Source: Diphasiastrum complanatum
Taxonomy: Eukaryota > Streptophyta > Lycopodiopsida > Lycopodiales > Lycopodiaceae
Direction of reading: 5' to 3'
Length of the DNA stretch: 64,000 nt
NCBI GenBank assembly: GCA_029204225.1
Contig: CM055096.1
Coordinates: 35,362,390 to 35,426,389, forward strand
Shown here one piece after another: positions 23,110 to 35,056 of the stretch (the stretch's first letter is position 1; the number at the start of each line of letters is the position of its first letter). The notes beneath the pieces are model-generated. The model did no database searches. It worked only from the letters and a program-made list of their open reading frames with translations, and was not told the origin of the DNA. The position numbers were made by a program, and so were the translations under genes.

Positions 23110-24998
23110 ATGAGGTTAAGTGAGAATTTTGATAAACCATTTTGGGATCAAGCTTTGTTGTGTGCCAATTTCTTGTGCAATAGGTGGCCGAGTGCTATTT
23201 TGGATGGAAGGACACCTTTTGAGATGTTATTCAAGAGGAGGCCGAGTGTCAACTTTCTAAGAACTTCTGGATGCACATGCTATGTCAAGATTTATACTCT
23301 TGATGATGGGACCAAGGAGGATCCATCTTCAAGGAAAGGTATTTTTGTTGGATATAGTGAGGTGAGTAAAGCCTACAAAGTTTACATTCCTTCTACTAAC
23401 AAAGTGATTGTTGGTAGAGATGTCATTTTTTATGAGAGAACATCTCAAAAGTTTCTACAAGTACTATTGATGATGATGTGGACATATCTAACATTCTTGA
23501 TGTTGATGTAAATGATTCTACTTTAGATGGTGATGATGATGGACCTTCATCAAGTCAAAATCCAAGGAGAACATCAAGGGAAAGACAAATGCCTTCAAGG
23601 TTCACATATGACAAAAAGGGTAAGCAAGTAGTTTTTGGAAATTATGTTGCTTTCCTAACCTCTCTTGATGAACCTAGAAGTGTAGATGAAGCAAGAAAAG
23701 AAGAGGAGTGGATCCAAGCAATGGATCTTGAGTATCAAGCTCTTATGAAGAATGGAACATAGAGATTGGTGGAGTTACCTAAGAACAAAAAAGCTATTGG
23801 ATGCAAATGGATAGGTGAAGACAAACTAAGATGGATCTATCAACAAGTACAAGGCAAGGTTAGTGGCAAAAGGATATGCTCAAGAACAAGGGCTTGACTA
23901 TGATGAGACTTGTGCACCCGTGGCAAAGATAGTAAGCATTCGAGTCATTATCTCACTTGCTACACTTTGTGGATGGGATCTATGGAAAATGGACATTACA
24001 AATGCATTCTTGAATGGTGATCTTGAGGAGAAAGTGTACATGGAGCAACCCAAGAGCTACATTGCATCTACAAAGCCAAATCATGTTTGTCTTCTACAAA
24101 AGAGTTTGTATGGCCTTAAGCAAGCACCAAGGAGTTGGTACGCTAAGCTTAACACTTTTTTACTCTCTCAAGATTTTGGTATGAGTGAGTATGATCATTC
24201 ACTTTATTATAGGTTGGCTGGAAATGATGTTACCATCTTGCTAATCTATGTGGATGATATCATCTTGAGTGGTGGAGACAATCAAGATGTGGAGAATATC
24301 AAGAGTGCTATTAAGAAGGAGTTTGAGGTACATGATCTTGGTAACTTGCATTACATTTTGGGAATAGAAGTCATTAGATCTTCTCAATATACTTTTATTT
24401 GTCAAGAGAAGTATGCTAATTCTATTCTAGAAAGATTTCATATGGTATATGCAAAAGCTTGTGATACACCTATGGAGTCTCATGTAAAGCTAACTATAAA
24501 AGGTAGTGAAAGGACATTACTCTCTATAGGAACCTAGTTGGTTCACTCATCTATCTAACCATTACTAGACTAGACCTAAGCTATTGTGTTGGGAGATTGA
24601 GTCAATTCATGCAAGATCCTAGTGAGGAGCATTGGAAGCTAGGAAAATGAGTTTTGAGGTACATCATTGACACTTGAGATTTTTGCATATCGTATGAGGG
24701 ATCATCACCTAACCTTTTTGGATTTTCAGATTCGGACTATGCTGGAGATATAATGGATAGAAAAGCTCTTACCCATTGCACAAAGGAAATGGTATGGATC
24801 AAGAGGATGATCAAGGATTTTCACTTGCTGGATTTTTAGAGAGCCCAATCATCTTTTATGACAATCAATTAGCCCAAAGGTTGGCAACCAATCCTATCTT
24901 TCATGCTAGGAGCAAGCATATTGAGGTGCAATATCATTTTGTGAGGGAGCAAACTCACAAAGATTTGATGTTGTCCCATAGAAAAATTCAACGGTAGC
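23110..24998 (+). mobile_element. Copia-4: internal fragment, integrase end to RNase H
   Basis: Begins inside the integrase C-terminal half and continues to the end of RNase H (HARSKHIEVQYHFVREQ). It is truncated at both ends with no LTRs recognised. Relatively long open segments (133, 94 and 224 codons) make it the least decayed copia pol in the window, with frame changes near 23460, 23765 and 24535. Confidence 0.85.
23110..24998 (+). pseudogene. Copia-4 integrase C-terminus, reverse transcriptase, RNase H
   Basis: Integrase: FWDQALLCANFLCNRWPSA and PFEMLFKRRPSVNFLRTSGC, then the GIFVGYSEVSKAYKVY block. Linker: SRFTYDKKGKQ. Reverse transcriptase: ARKEEEWIQAMDLEYQAL, YKARLVAKGYAQEQGLDYDE, WKMDITNAFLNGDLEEKVYM, SLYGLKQAPRSWYAKL, IYVDDIILSG (YVDD intact), LGNLHYILGIEV. 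RNase H: DSDYAGDIMDRKA and NPIFHARSKHIEVQYHF. A stop at 23761 and a frame change at 24537 break it. Confidence 0.88.
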
Positions 24999-25590
24999 TC
25001 CATCAGTAGTTTTTCAAGCACCAGACACCTTGCCGATCCAGTCTACGGTACAATCGCCAAAAACCTTTGATGCTACGGTACCGATGGATATGAAGGTGAA
25101 GATGTATTTGGAGAAGAAGATCCACAAGCAAACCTCTAGCCAAATCTACACAACCTACTGGGTCTTCTCCTGCATCAATGACACTACCTATTGTCTCTCT
25201 TGATTCTCGTGACATCCTAGGAATTCACACACATGTAAGAAAAATGATCCTGAACATGATAGAGAAAAAATAGTAATGGAAAAAAGATATCAGAACTTGG
25301 ATCTCACACTATTTTGCTCATAGTTGTATTCTCTCTCTAACTCGAGATTGGTGTATTCTTCATACATATTTTTGCTTGTGTACTTTTCTTTTTGATGAGG
25401 TTTTTATGAAGCTTTGATCAGTAGCATTCTAGATTATGCTCTAGCCATAGAATCTGATGGTAGATCGTATTATTACTCTACATGTGATCTGTGTGCCATC
25501 ATAAAGCATGGTAAAGATCATTCACACTTCTTTTGTGGTTACCCACACGTGTGAATATTCTGGATTTTTCACAATGAGACCATCATGAAA
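24999..25590. other. Non-coding stretch between copia fragments
   Basis: No recognisable gene or repeat. It lies where the 3' end and LTR of Copia-4 and the 5' part of Copia-5 would be expected. AT-rich, no clear LTR ends. Confidence 0.4.
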
Positions 25591-26125
25591 GATGCGAGGA
25601 TGAATCAACGAGGATCAAGCTCGCAAGGTGAGGGGAGAAGATCAACAAAAGAGAAGAAAGATCATGATTGCTATAATGTGAATTATGCCCTCAAGAGTGA
25701 CATTTTAAGGTGTCAAGAGCCATTGACCTTTGTGGAAACATAGGATCTTAAAGAATGGTAAGGGGCTATGAAGGATGAGATCTCAATCCAAAGACATGAT
25801 ACATGGAATTTGGTTGATCTTCCACGTGGCAAAAAACCCATTGACAACAAATGGGTATATAGGACTAAATTCATGCGAATAGTTCACTCGCAAAATACAA
25901 GGCACACTTAGTAGTGAAAGGCTATGATCAAAATAAAAGCATTGACTATGAGGACGTTTGCTCCTATAGCCAAATGGACTATGCTACGCGTTATAGTTGC
26001 ATTGGCTCCTACTTTGGGTGGAAAATCCACTAAATAGATGTAAAGTCTACATTTTTTAACGGTTACTTGGAAGAGGAGGTATATATGGTTCACCCACAAG
26101 GCTTCGTTATTGAGGGGCATGAAGA
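25590..26125 (+). pseudogene. Copia-5: N-terminal reverse transcriptase fragment
   Basis: Broken frames read CQEPLTFVET, EISIQRHDTWNLVDLPRGKK, IDNKWVYRTKF, LVVKGYDQNKSIDYEDV, VKSTFFNGYLEEEVYMVHP and QGFVIEGHED. This order is diagnostic of the copia fingers domain. At least four stops or shifts. Ends before the active site. Confidence 0.75.
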
Positions 26126-26129
26126 CAGA

Positions 26130-27737
26130 TCTGACCATGCATTCATTTGCAACAGGGGATAATAATGGCAAGGACGGTGATTGTCAAAAAATAGCAATAG
26201 TGCTCATTTATAGACCGTTGAGGCCATTTCCGGGGCAATCTTACAAGGAAAAGGAGAAAGGAGGGATGGGTCTGGAATTTTACACAGGATTTTTACAAAG
26301 GCGAAGGAAGTTTGTACAAGGTGGGATTAGGGTTTCGTCGACACTTATCCTAACTAGCATAATTGGTATTTGAATATGAAGAGTTGCTTGAAAAACAACT
26401 ACCACAGATTGTTCATATGCTTTTATGATCTCCTTGGCCTTTGATAATTCTATTGTGGCCTTCTGTTTGAATGCATCGAACCTTTGCTAAAAATTTGATA
26501 GAGCGGATTTGTAGCTATCCACTTTTCGGAGGAAGTAAACATATAGGAGACAATAGCTCGTGGTACTACTAGCATGCAACCACATTTAGGCACCTCAAAG
26601 AGTGTAATCTACCAAAATATTGACACCTAACATCTTGCATGCAAAGATTGCACCTAACTTCTACCTACTTTCTACAAATGCCAATTTCTCAACTAGATAT
26701 GTACAAATCACCATGCATGTGTCCACTACTACTTTTGCATGCTTTGCATGTCACAATGGAAACTTAGGACACAATGCATTTGAACTACCTCAAGTTCCTA
26801 CTAGCCCAAGTTTGGCCATTTCTATGTCTAAATCTACATGCATGTCATTTTGACCAATCTAGACATTGTGAATGTCACAAATAACAATTAGACTTAAATG
26901 CATGAGACATAGCTTGAGTTTTTACATGGTAAAAAATGATATTTACAACTTGTAAATGTACATGTATGATGATAAACTTCATCAACCCCTATAGTCAATT
27001 TGAATGGCCTTTTATTCTTCACACTTATGCCACTTTGGTACCTTCAATTCAGTTCTTGGCAAATGCTTGGTTATGTTAGACGCAACTTCAAAGGATGCTA
27101 AAAAGATACAGAAGAACACACTCTTCAGGACTAATGTCATCATTATCTTTTCTCCAACGATCTAGTGAATGTTTAGCAACAAACATCAAAGGAAATCTCT
27201 TCATTGTCTCCATTGATGAAGTGATTGTTTTTCTTATCACCTTTCTAAGAGGATTAGTATGTTCTTCCCTAGACATGGCTTGCTTTGAAAACAGTTTCAT
27301 GCATAAAGGAACAAACCTAAATTTGCCAAGATTGTCTATATAATCTCTAATTATGAAACCTAGTCAAGATGTAGAAACATGCAAAAGATCTTCAAACTCT
27401 TCAAGTGGATCAGATATGATAAATGTACTGTTTTGGACATTTAATAATGTCAAAAATCAAGAACATAAAATTCATGAAGATACATGAAAAACAGGTCATA
27501 ATCATCATTCACATAAGCAACACAGAAGAGAGAGACTGAAAATGAACTAGAAAAACCTATAATCTCTAAAAACTTGTTGTAAATAATCTCAGATCTGTCT
27601 GAGCAAAACTATAAACATTTAAAAATTTCCAAGACAATTGATTTGAATATATGGAATGCTTATTTTTATTCAGTATCAAGAAAGTCATGCCATGAAGAAG
27701 ATTTTTAGAGTTTTTATAGCAAAAATTAGAATATTTT
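26130..27737. other. No gene recognised (1.6 kb)
   Basis: AT-rich intergenic DNA between Copia-5 and the LTR element starting at 27738. Small open frames of 70-90 codons lack known motifs. The minus-strand frame 27300-27088 has charged, helix-like composition but matches nothing I know. Confidence 0.4.
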
Positions 27738-28104
27738 AGTTAAAATTCTGTTAGGATCTAGTGCAATATGCAGATCACATCACACAATCACCATAGCCAC
27801 TCCTCACAAGCTCTCAAAGATGGCACAACAAAAGTTAATACTATTATGAAGAAACACTGTACATATAACAAAGCCCCAAACTGCATGGGCTCAACAGGTG
27901 TCACTAAACTGGCCTACCACCTGCCAAACTAGAGTTAGGCCCAATATGGCCACATATACTGACAAACCCATGACATGCCCTTGAGTATAGCATAATGAAC
28001 TCAAAATCACTATACAGGCTAATTTCTTCCTACGTGTGGCTACCTGGCTAACCCAAGTAGTCATCTACGTGATCAGTGCCCGATCAATATATCCTAACGG
28101 GTCA
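27738..28104 (-). repeat. LARD-2 3' LTR copy
   Basis: Direct repeat of 32792-33158, starting AGTTAAAATTCTGTTAGG and ending CCTAACGGGTCA on the plus strand. Divergence such as ACATATAAC versus ACACATAGC indicates moderate age. Confidence 0.75.
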
Positions 28105-29486
28105 CGTCCCGGTCACAACCATATACAGTAAACCAAATAAACTGTACACTAGTTACATCATCACATTTAGAGCTTACATAAAATGTATATAAGATTAACT
28201 CTGATTTCTAACTCTCTCCCTGAAGCTCAAATGTGATAAGAGTGAAAAACAATATATTGTAGCAGCGTCTGGAGTGTCCAAAAGATGTTATGCATATCAC
28301 AGCTACCATGTACTTGACTCACACTCAGACACACCATCAAACAACCAAGTTTGGCACACAAAGTATCATGCGAACACAATGCTCATACATAGAGTCTACA
28401 ACACTCTCGACCAACTGACCCATCCCCAATCCGACTTGAACACAAGTGGACCACATGAGCGACATGGCTCCAAGCCAAAGCAAATGAAAACTAGATCCAC
28501 TATCATGATGAATAACTCATCCATGATCCATAGCATATCAGGTAGGATAGCTCCATAACCCTGTACCCTGTACCATCTGATCACCAAGTATCTATTACCC
28601 GTTGATAGCTACCCAAGAATTTGTCCACCTATAGTGCAACTAGACTCCAACTGGATCTAACCAAAAGTTGCATCCTGCTTACCAAAAAATGATGGATAAC
28701 AATAACATGTGACGCCAACCTGGAAACTACCGTGCATATAACCATGCAACTCACTTGATCACTCGACAAAGTATTACCTGTCACTCCCTGAGCAACCATC
28801 TCCATCCCTGCTGGCTCACGATCCACATCACCCCGTAATGCACTCCATGCCCTCAAGATATGTACCACCACAGGTACACTCCATGCCACCTACCTCCAAG
28901 TAGGCTTGACCCATCCCTAGGTCACCACATGATGCACCAGCTGAAGAACATCGTCCATACATCAAATGACATATCATGACAAAGCAACTATAGCATCTCC
29001 TTAAGTGCCACCCCAATGGACTCGTCATCCACATACTATGCTCACCTGATGTCTCGGATCTTGGTCACCATCCTGCTAGACAAGCCAAACTCCAAAGCAT
29101 CACCTGCTCCACCTAGCTCCTAGCATCTGTTCGCTCTCCCTGGCTATGTGCCACCCGACACCATGCCAACACAAGCATATCCCTGAGTCGCCGCTCATGG
29201 GATCCCGAGACTACTGTCTCCCTGATCGTACTAGGATATATGGCTCTAAGTGACTTCCTCTAGGCTTCCCCATGATCTCACCACCTGAGAATCTGCACCG
29301 TGGAAATTCCAACACCTGTGCTAAGCCTAGACTCCTGCAAATACAGCCAAATGCATGAAAGCTATAAGCAGCTTATCCATGCTCATGATGGTAGATGCCT
29401 CCCCATCGATGTCAATGTCCAAAACTGGCACCCTGCTGTAATGCCATCTTGTACTCCCAAATGAGCACACCAAGGGCAAGAATCAA
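28105..29486. other. LARD-2 interior, no recognised gene
   Basis: Mostly C/A-rich on the plus strand. Small frames on both strands show no known motif. On the minus strand a purine-rich CAGGGAGAGAG near 28210-28220 resembles a copia polypurine tract. Confidence 0.4.
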
Positions 29487-30182
29487 GTGCAGGGGCAACA
29501 ACAAAAGCCTCACACTCAAGGTGAGCATGGTGGATCGTGCAAGAAGCTTTTCTGTAGATATTGCAAAAGAGCTAATCACGACATCAAGGAGTGTCACATC
29601 AGGATCTACAATGAGGCAAAGAAGCAGCAACAACAGCCGCAGCCAGACTCCTCCAGCACGATGGAATTCAAAGAGTTAGATACACACTTATTAATGGCTT
29701 ACAACAGCAGCGAAGACTGTGATAGCTGGTACCTGGACAACGGTGCTACCCAACACATAACCTCTCGCAAGGAATGGTTTACGGAGTACACAGCTTACAA
29801 CAGAGACCAATTTATCTACCTCGGAGATTCTAGCACCATACGCATGGAAGACAAAGGAGCAGTCAAGATCAACTTCAACAACGATCTGTCCATTTGTGTT
29901 CCTAACGTCCTTCATGTTCCTCAGTTGTCAAAGAACCTATTATCAGTCTCTAAGATAAATGATGAGGGCTACGCTGTTACTTGCTCATCTGAGCAATGTA
30001 CAGTACTCGAGGAAGATACTACTCTGACTACATGCACTAGAGTTGAAAATATTTACGCACTTTCTAATTCAGTTGCATTAGCTAGTATCTCTAATGATGA
30101 TGTAAACGACAGTGCTGTTCTATGGCATAGTCAATTTGGACACGTGAATACAAGATTACTTTTTTATATGCGCCCATCATAG
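29487..30182 (+). pseudogene. Copia Gag zinc knuckle - protease - pre-integrase fragment inside LARD-2
   Basis: An open frame of 231 codons, opposite in strand to the host element. It has a CCHC zinc knuckle (CRYCKRANHDIKEC), a Gln-rich linker, the protease active site WYLDNGATQHIT, LGDSSTIRMEDKG and VPNVLHVPQLSKNLLSVSKI. The start of the pre-integrase domain follows (VLWHSQFGHVN). It ends abruptly at 30182. No frame break occurs inside, so its capture is probably younger than the decay of Copia-1 and Copia-3. Confidence 0.85.
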
Positions 30183-32779
30183 TGTTTGCCCTCTGATCAC
30201 ACCTTGTGCGATCTCCATTAGCTTTCCAACCTAGAGCTGGGTTCCAAAGCTTCACGCTTTGCCCATTTGCATTTGCGGCTTCTTGATTCCATCATGAATC
30301 CCACCTGTAAGTTCTGTCCATGCCAATGACTCAAGTCCAGTATGAAATAGTTCCCCCCTGATGATCATCCCATGTCATCCTGCAGTGCTATCCCTACCAG
30401 ATATTCCAATGCCATCCCTGATCACAAAGATCTGAGCATCTACCCTGTAGTGCCCACCTGTATCTCTCCAAGCTAGCTCCTGTGAATGATTCCAAACCAT
30501 TTCCTGAGAATACACTGAGATGTGAACTCCAAAGCCACCATCAAGTCCCTCACATGACTGTGCATGCCAATATCCCTCCAAGTGAACCTGTGAGATCTTC
30601 CATGGCCCAAACCAAATGATCTGCACCTTGCCATCACTGGAATCTGCATCCTTGATGCAATCATAATATGGAAAATTGACTTGACTTATCCAAACTGGCA
30701 ATTGAAGTGTATCTCTTCGATGACAAACCTGATACACTTCTCCACAACTACAATGGCTTGATCAAAATTGACTTACCGACTGCAAAACCATAAGATCATC
30801 ACACTCACCACTCTCCAAGAGCATCCAAAGTGTGATTATTGACTCGTTCTTCATCCTCTGCATGTCCCACACACAGCTCGTCCAATGCAAGTCCGCTATC
30901 TTGTCCAATGGCTTTCAACTGGCACCACCTCGTACTTCGATCACCTGTGACCGCCAAAATGAGTGTACTTCCAAGCTAGCCCATATTTCCCTCCAAACAA
31001 GATATTTCCAAGCTACAAATGCGTTTGTCAATGCAAATATCACCTGACTCTACAATGCCACTGCCGATCATACCTGTGAGAGCGTTCCTCCAAAATGCCA
31101 CTTGATGTTGCTTGGTTCTAACTCCAAAGTTGAACCTAATCACAAGAATTTTTCACCTGTACTCGGCATACCATGCCTACCTCTCACTTGTGATTGTTGC
31201 CCTCTCAAAATTGTCGCCAATGATGAGTAGTCACGCCGCCAAACTGCACTTCCGTCGCCAATACTAGCTTTCTCCACACAAATCCCTTACCATTCGCCCC
31301 CATACTACATTTACCGCCTCCAAATGCCTTGTTACCCTGTTAGGAGTAAGTAATAATGATTTTGAAGCAATAATGCTTCATTGTACCGCCCGATAGTAGG
31401 TTTCACCAGCCAAAAATATCTCCAAATTTGGTCCTACGGTACCCAAATAGCGAATGTAGCCCATCACTAGGTCATCCGCACTCCGCTTGATAGAATGGTG
31501 ATGAGAACACCCCGAAACGTCTTTCTCCATGCTCTGTAACATTGCTCTGTCCGCTGGCTCTGAGCAGCCAGTTTCAAGGGTCATTTTGGCCCAAGGATGG
31601 CCAAAAAAAGGTGCCTTCTAGCTAAAGTTAGGCCCAAACCCAATTTGCCTTGCAAAAATGAACTGAATTTTCATTTTGAAAAATTTTTAATGAAGAAAGA
31701 GCATTTCTTGCCCTTCGGGTCCCTTCAACCATTTCTATTGAAAATTTTTAATGAAGAGTTTTCAAAAATGGCCTTCAAGCCTTCATGGTCCCTCTTCAAG
31801 CCAATCCAATGGCTTCTTCCCATCCAACGGCCCTGCCTCATCCTCCAACATGCGATCTGATCCACTGATCTTCAGTCACTTTGATCCTACGACTGTTGGC
31901 CCATTCGCGCGCTGATCATGACTCCACCGGTCGCTAATCAATTTGAAGCATTATGGCTTCATTGCTTTTGGGTGCACGCGAGGCAGCCCGCGACCTCTCC
32001 TCCTCTCTTCTTGCTTTCTCAAGCTTTCAAGCTATGGTTGCCAGGGTCTTTGGTTACACACAAGAAACTGATCTTGCACACTCTCTGGCATGCGGCCTTT
32101 TGGAATTTACCATTCCTCACCAGGGCGCCCTCATACATGCATTTATAGCTCACAAAAAAGTTCCTTACAACCAAAGATTTAGTGCTTTAAGACTGTAAAC
32201 CCTAGCTGACATAGAAGAGAATGATATATTGGGCTTCACTCAGGCATTTCCTAAGATTCCTCTTGTAGCTCGCTGCCTGGATGAGGCCGCCCTACCTCAA
32301 GACATCTGATGCAATTTACGGCTCTCTGATTGGTGTGATATTGACTGCAAACAAGCCGATTTTCCCAGAAATCCGTCAGCACTCAACGAAACTGGAAATT
32401 TTCAAAATTTTCTCAGTTTTCCACCCAATCTGACCCTGTAAATTGCTATGGCTCTCTGTCACAGCTCTTTGCAAATCCTCTACAAGCCCCGTTGCACCAA
32501 ACGGCTGTCCACACAATGAATCATGAAGTCAACACCGATGATTTCCCTGAAACCACCGAAACTGCAAGATTTTTCGTGATTCTCCCTGGAATCCACCTAC
32601 GACGATCGTTCTGATCTTCCCCGAAGCTCCGATGGAAGGAACTTTGCTGTCTCATGCCATCCAGGCTGCCGATACCCCGTATGGAGTCCTCTCTCCTGAG
32701 ATGTTCCGAGTGCTATTTTTTCTGGTGAAAGACGCTATCCCATAGCTCCACCAGATCTGCATACCTGCAACACCCTGAC
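30183..32779. other. LARD-2 interior, right part
   Basis: No recognised gene. A 120-codon minus-strand frame (30737-30375), with repeated Gly and Trp, has no known motif. The plus strand is rich in CACCTGTGA-like words. The 200 bp next to the PBS are the expected leader. Confidence 0.4.
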
Positions 32780-32791
32780 GCTCTGATACCA

Positions 32792-33158
32792 AGTTAAAAT
32801 TCTGTTAGGATCTAGTGCATTATGCAGATCACATCACACAATCACCATAGCCACTTTTCACAAGCTCTCAAAGATGGCACAACAAAAGTTAATACTATTA
32901 TGAAGAAACATTGTACACATAGCAAAGCCCCAAACTGCATGGGCTCAACAGATGTCACTAAATTGGCCTACCACCTGCCAAACTAGAGTTAGGCCCAATA
33001 TGGCCACATATACTGACAAACCCGGGACATGCCCCTGAGTATAGCATAATGAACTCAAAATCAATGTACAGGCTAATTTCTTCCTACGTGTGGCTACCCG
33101 ACTAACCCAAGTAGCCGTCAACGCGATCAGTGCCCGATCAATATATCCTAACGGGTCA
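32792..33158 (-). repeat. LARD-2 5' LTR copy
   Basis: Direct repeat of 27738-28104. The PBS-like GCTCTGATACCA (plus strand, 32780-32791) lies directly at its left edge. Flanking sequence to the right changes at once to another element's leader. Confidence 0.75.
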
Positions 33159-33342
33159 AAAAGTAAAAATAGAAACTACGGCAGGGAAGGATGCCTCCTT
33201 AGGGCATTATGCCTAGAAGGGCTTCCACCCTCGGGCGAAATGCCCTTAGAGTGAGAACTTAACCAGAATAACAAAATTGAAAAGCAAGCCAAACTACACA
33301 AAAAAAATTGCTAACTAGTCTCCGACAATGGCGCCAAAAAAT
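33159..33342 (-). mobile_element. Leader and PBS of a Tat/Athila-type Ty3/gypsy element
   Basis: On the minus strand 33336-33321 reads TGGCGCCATTGTCGGA, close to the TGGCGCC-GTTGCCGG primer-binding block of plant Tat/Athila-type elements. Just right of it, TGTAGTGG (33343) is the reverse complement of an LTR end (CCACTACA). To the left lies a hairpin-rich leader (33197-33247, TTAGGGCATT...AATGCCCTTA), cut off at the LARD-2 boundary. Confidence 0.5.
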
Positions 33343-34227
33343 TGTAGTGGCCTCGGAGTACCCATCATGTGGGAATTCTGTTCCCAAGGGAATATTGCTT
33401 TCCCTTGTGAGATTAGCTTAACCCCTCGGCTTTCCTACTCTCCACTCCTGATTAATCACACTTATCCAACCATGAACATGAGTAAGCAAAGGAGGCCTCT
33501 TGCACCCGCACCTCTCTCTCCTCTTTTAGAAAGATCACATTTAGCGAATACAACAAATTCACAACATTAACAAAAATATGAAAAGTGAGAGAGTAGAGAA
33601 AGTGGGATGCAAGGATGTCATGCATAATCTCCTCCCCTTGTAAGAACATGGAAAGTGAGTACAAGAGGTGCTCTTTTATTATTGGAAAGGCCTTGTCCCT
33701 TCTCTCTGATGGCTACTTCAAAATGGCAAAGATTCTAGTCCAAGCCCTTCACTAGAAATCTAGTGGTTCTAGTTCACTCAATGGATCCTCACATGAATTA
33801 TGTGATTTTCCTTTGTACCTCAAGAGCCCTTAGATGATTCATGTGAGTCCCCTTCAATTTGCTTAACTTAAAACCTTGATTTTAGGCCTCTACATTATTT
33901 TATTCTAATCTAATGCCCAAGTCGATTATTCCTAGAAAAAAATTTATACTATTTTACTAACTATGCTCGCTTCACGAGCTACAAGAAGCATGAGGCTCCA
34001 AAGCCAAACTTACTATTTTGAAATCTAAAAAATGGAAATGAATGAGAACGGTTTTTGAGACACAGAGATAGTGAATTTAATCGTAAACAAATCATTTGCG
34101 CTTCGATTGATCCTAGCAAATCCCTTGATTACTTATGATTGATGTATAATAGCAAATTTCATATATAAACACCTAATTTTGGCAACAAATTTGATCGAAA
34201 CATCATCCATTTAAACTTGCCTCTAAT
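33343..34227 (-). repeat. Probable Tat/Athila-type 5' LTR remnant, right end undefined
   Basis: Begins at the LTR end described for the adjacent PBS. No ORFs of note. There is no second copy in the window, so the extent is a guess bounded by the next PBS at 34228. Confidence 0.3.
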
Positions 34228-34700
34228 GCCTCTGATACCATGATAAATTTCAGAGAAATCAATGTCAAATAAATTTTAGCACAAGGATCTAAGTGATTGT
34301 ACTAAATCCAGTTGGATATGGATTTCCAAAAACTAGTTGTTGACTAGCTTTTCAGAGTAGGAGCTCAAAGATTGTTTGATGTACTTGATTTAAACATCTC
34401 AGATCTTTCTCAGACTTTTGCATCATAAAATATGTACTTTGTTTGATCCGTAATATAAAGTCTCTCAAATCAAATTTGATATTAGGGTTTAGAGCACTTG
34501 GCAACCCTAACCCTACCCTGATTATGTCTCAAATCAAGGCACGTGGATCATGATCACCTCTTCCACCTCTTAGTCAAAAGCCACGATTTACTCACTAATT
34601 TGTCAAAGTTTAACAATCACATCCACAAGTGAGTAGCCTCGAGATTTGGGCTGATAATTATCATGAAAATAAAGTAAACATGACTAATACTATAATGTTC
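34228..34700 (-). repeat. PBS and 5' LTR start of another minus-strand LTR element
   Basis: GCCTCTGATACCA (34228-34240) is the reverse complement of TGGTATCAGAGGC, followed at once by TGATAAATTT, a TG LTR boundary. The right end is undefined and the interior is missing. Confidence 0.4.
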
Positions 34701-35056
34701 AAATGATGACCATGTGATCAAAGAATCCAGTTGGCCAAAACACAATAAGCGCTCGGTGAACCCACTGGTTGGTAATACCACAAATCCAATACAGAAGAAT
34801 AAAACATTGTGCTACTGCGTTGCCAAACGAGACCGAGGTGATGGAGAGGCCAAACATGGGCTTTGCAAATGTGCCTACTTATACCAAACATTTGTGTTAC
34901 CCAAAGGAAGTAGCACTAGATGTGATGCCTACTTAGCTGACCTCTTGTGGAGTTAAAAACACATTTTTGTCTAAGTGTCCCCTCTCTTTTCTTTACTCTG
35001 TGGGTTTTTGGGTTTGTATTTGGAGAGCACGAATGATCTCACATCAGCTCGCAGCT
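34701..35056 (+). other. Upstream region of the class IV aminotransferase gene
   Basis: No gene or repeat recognised. It should contain the promoter of the gene starting at 35057. I see no convincing TATA box at a standard distance. Confidence 0.35.

Larger units (their letters stand above)
27738..33158 (-). mobile_element. LARD-2: long LTR element without pol, carrying a copia fragment
   Basis: Direct repeats 27738-28104 and 32792-33158 are both 367 bp and differ by a few substitutions. On the minus strand they begin TGACCCGTTAGG and end TTTTAACT. The PBS (rc TGGTATCAGAGC) abuts the right copy at 32780-32791, so the element is on the minus strand with its 5' LTR at the right. The 4.7-kb interior has no integrase or reverse transcriptase; its only recognisable coding is a copia gag-protease fragment on the opposite strand. 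The 3' end is atypical (no CA) and there is no target duplication. The true LTR may be longer on the left, since a copia-like purine tract lies near 28210-28220. Confidence 0.75.

Noticed and set aside
34500-34520. Telomere-like CCCTAA runs
   Set aside because: Only two or three imperfect copies of CCCTAA, within AT-rich DNA; not an interstitial telomere.
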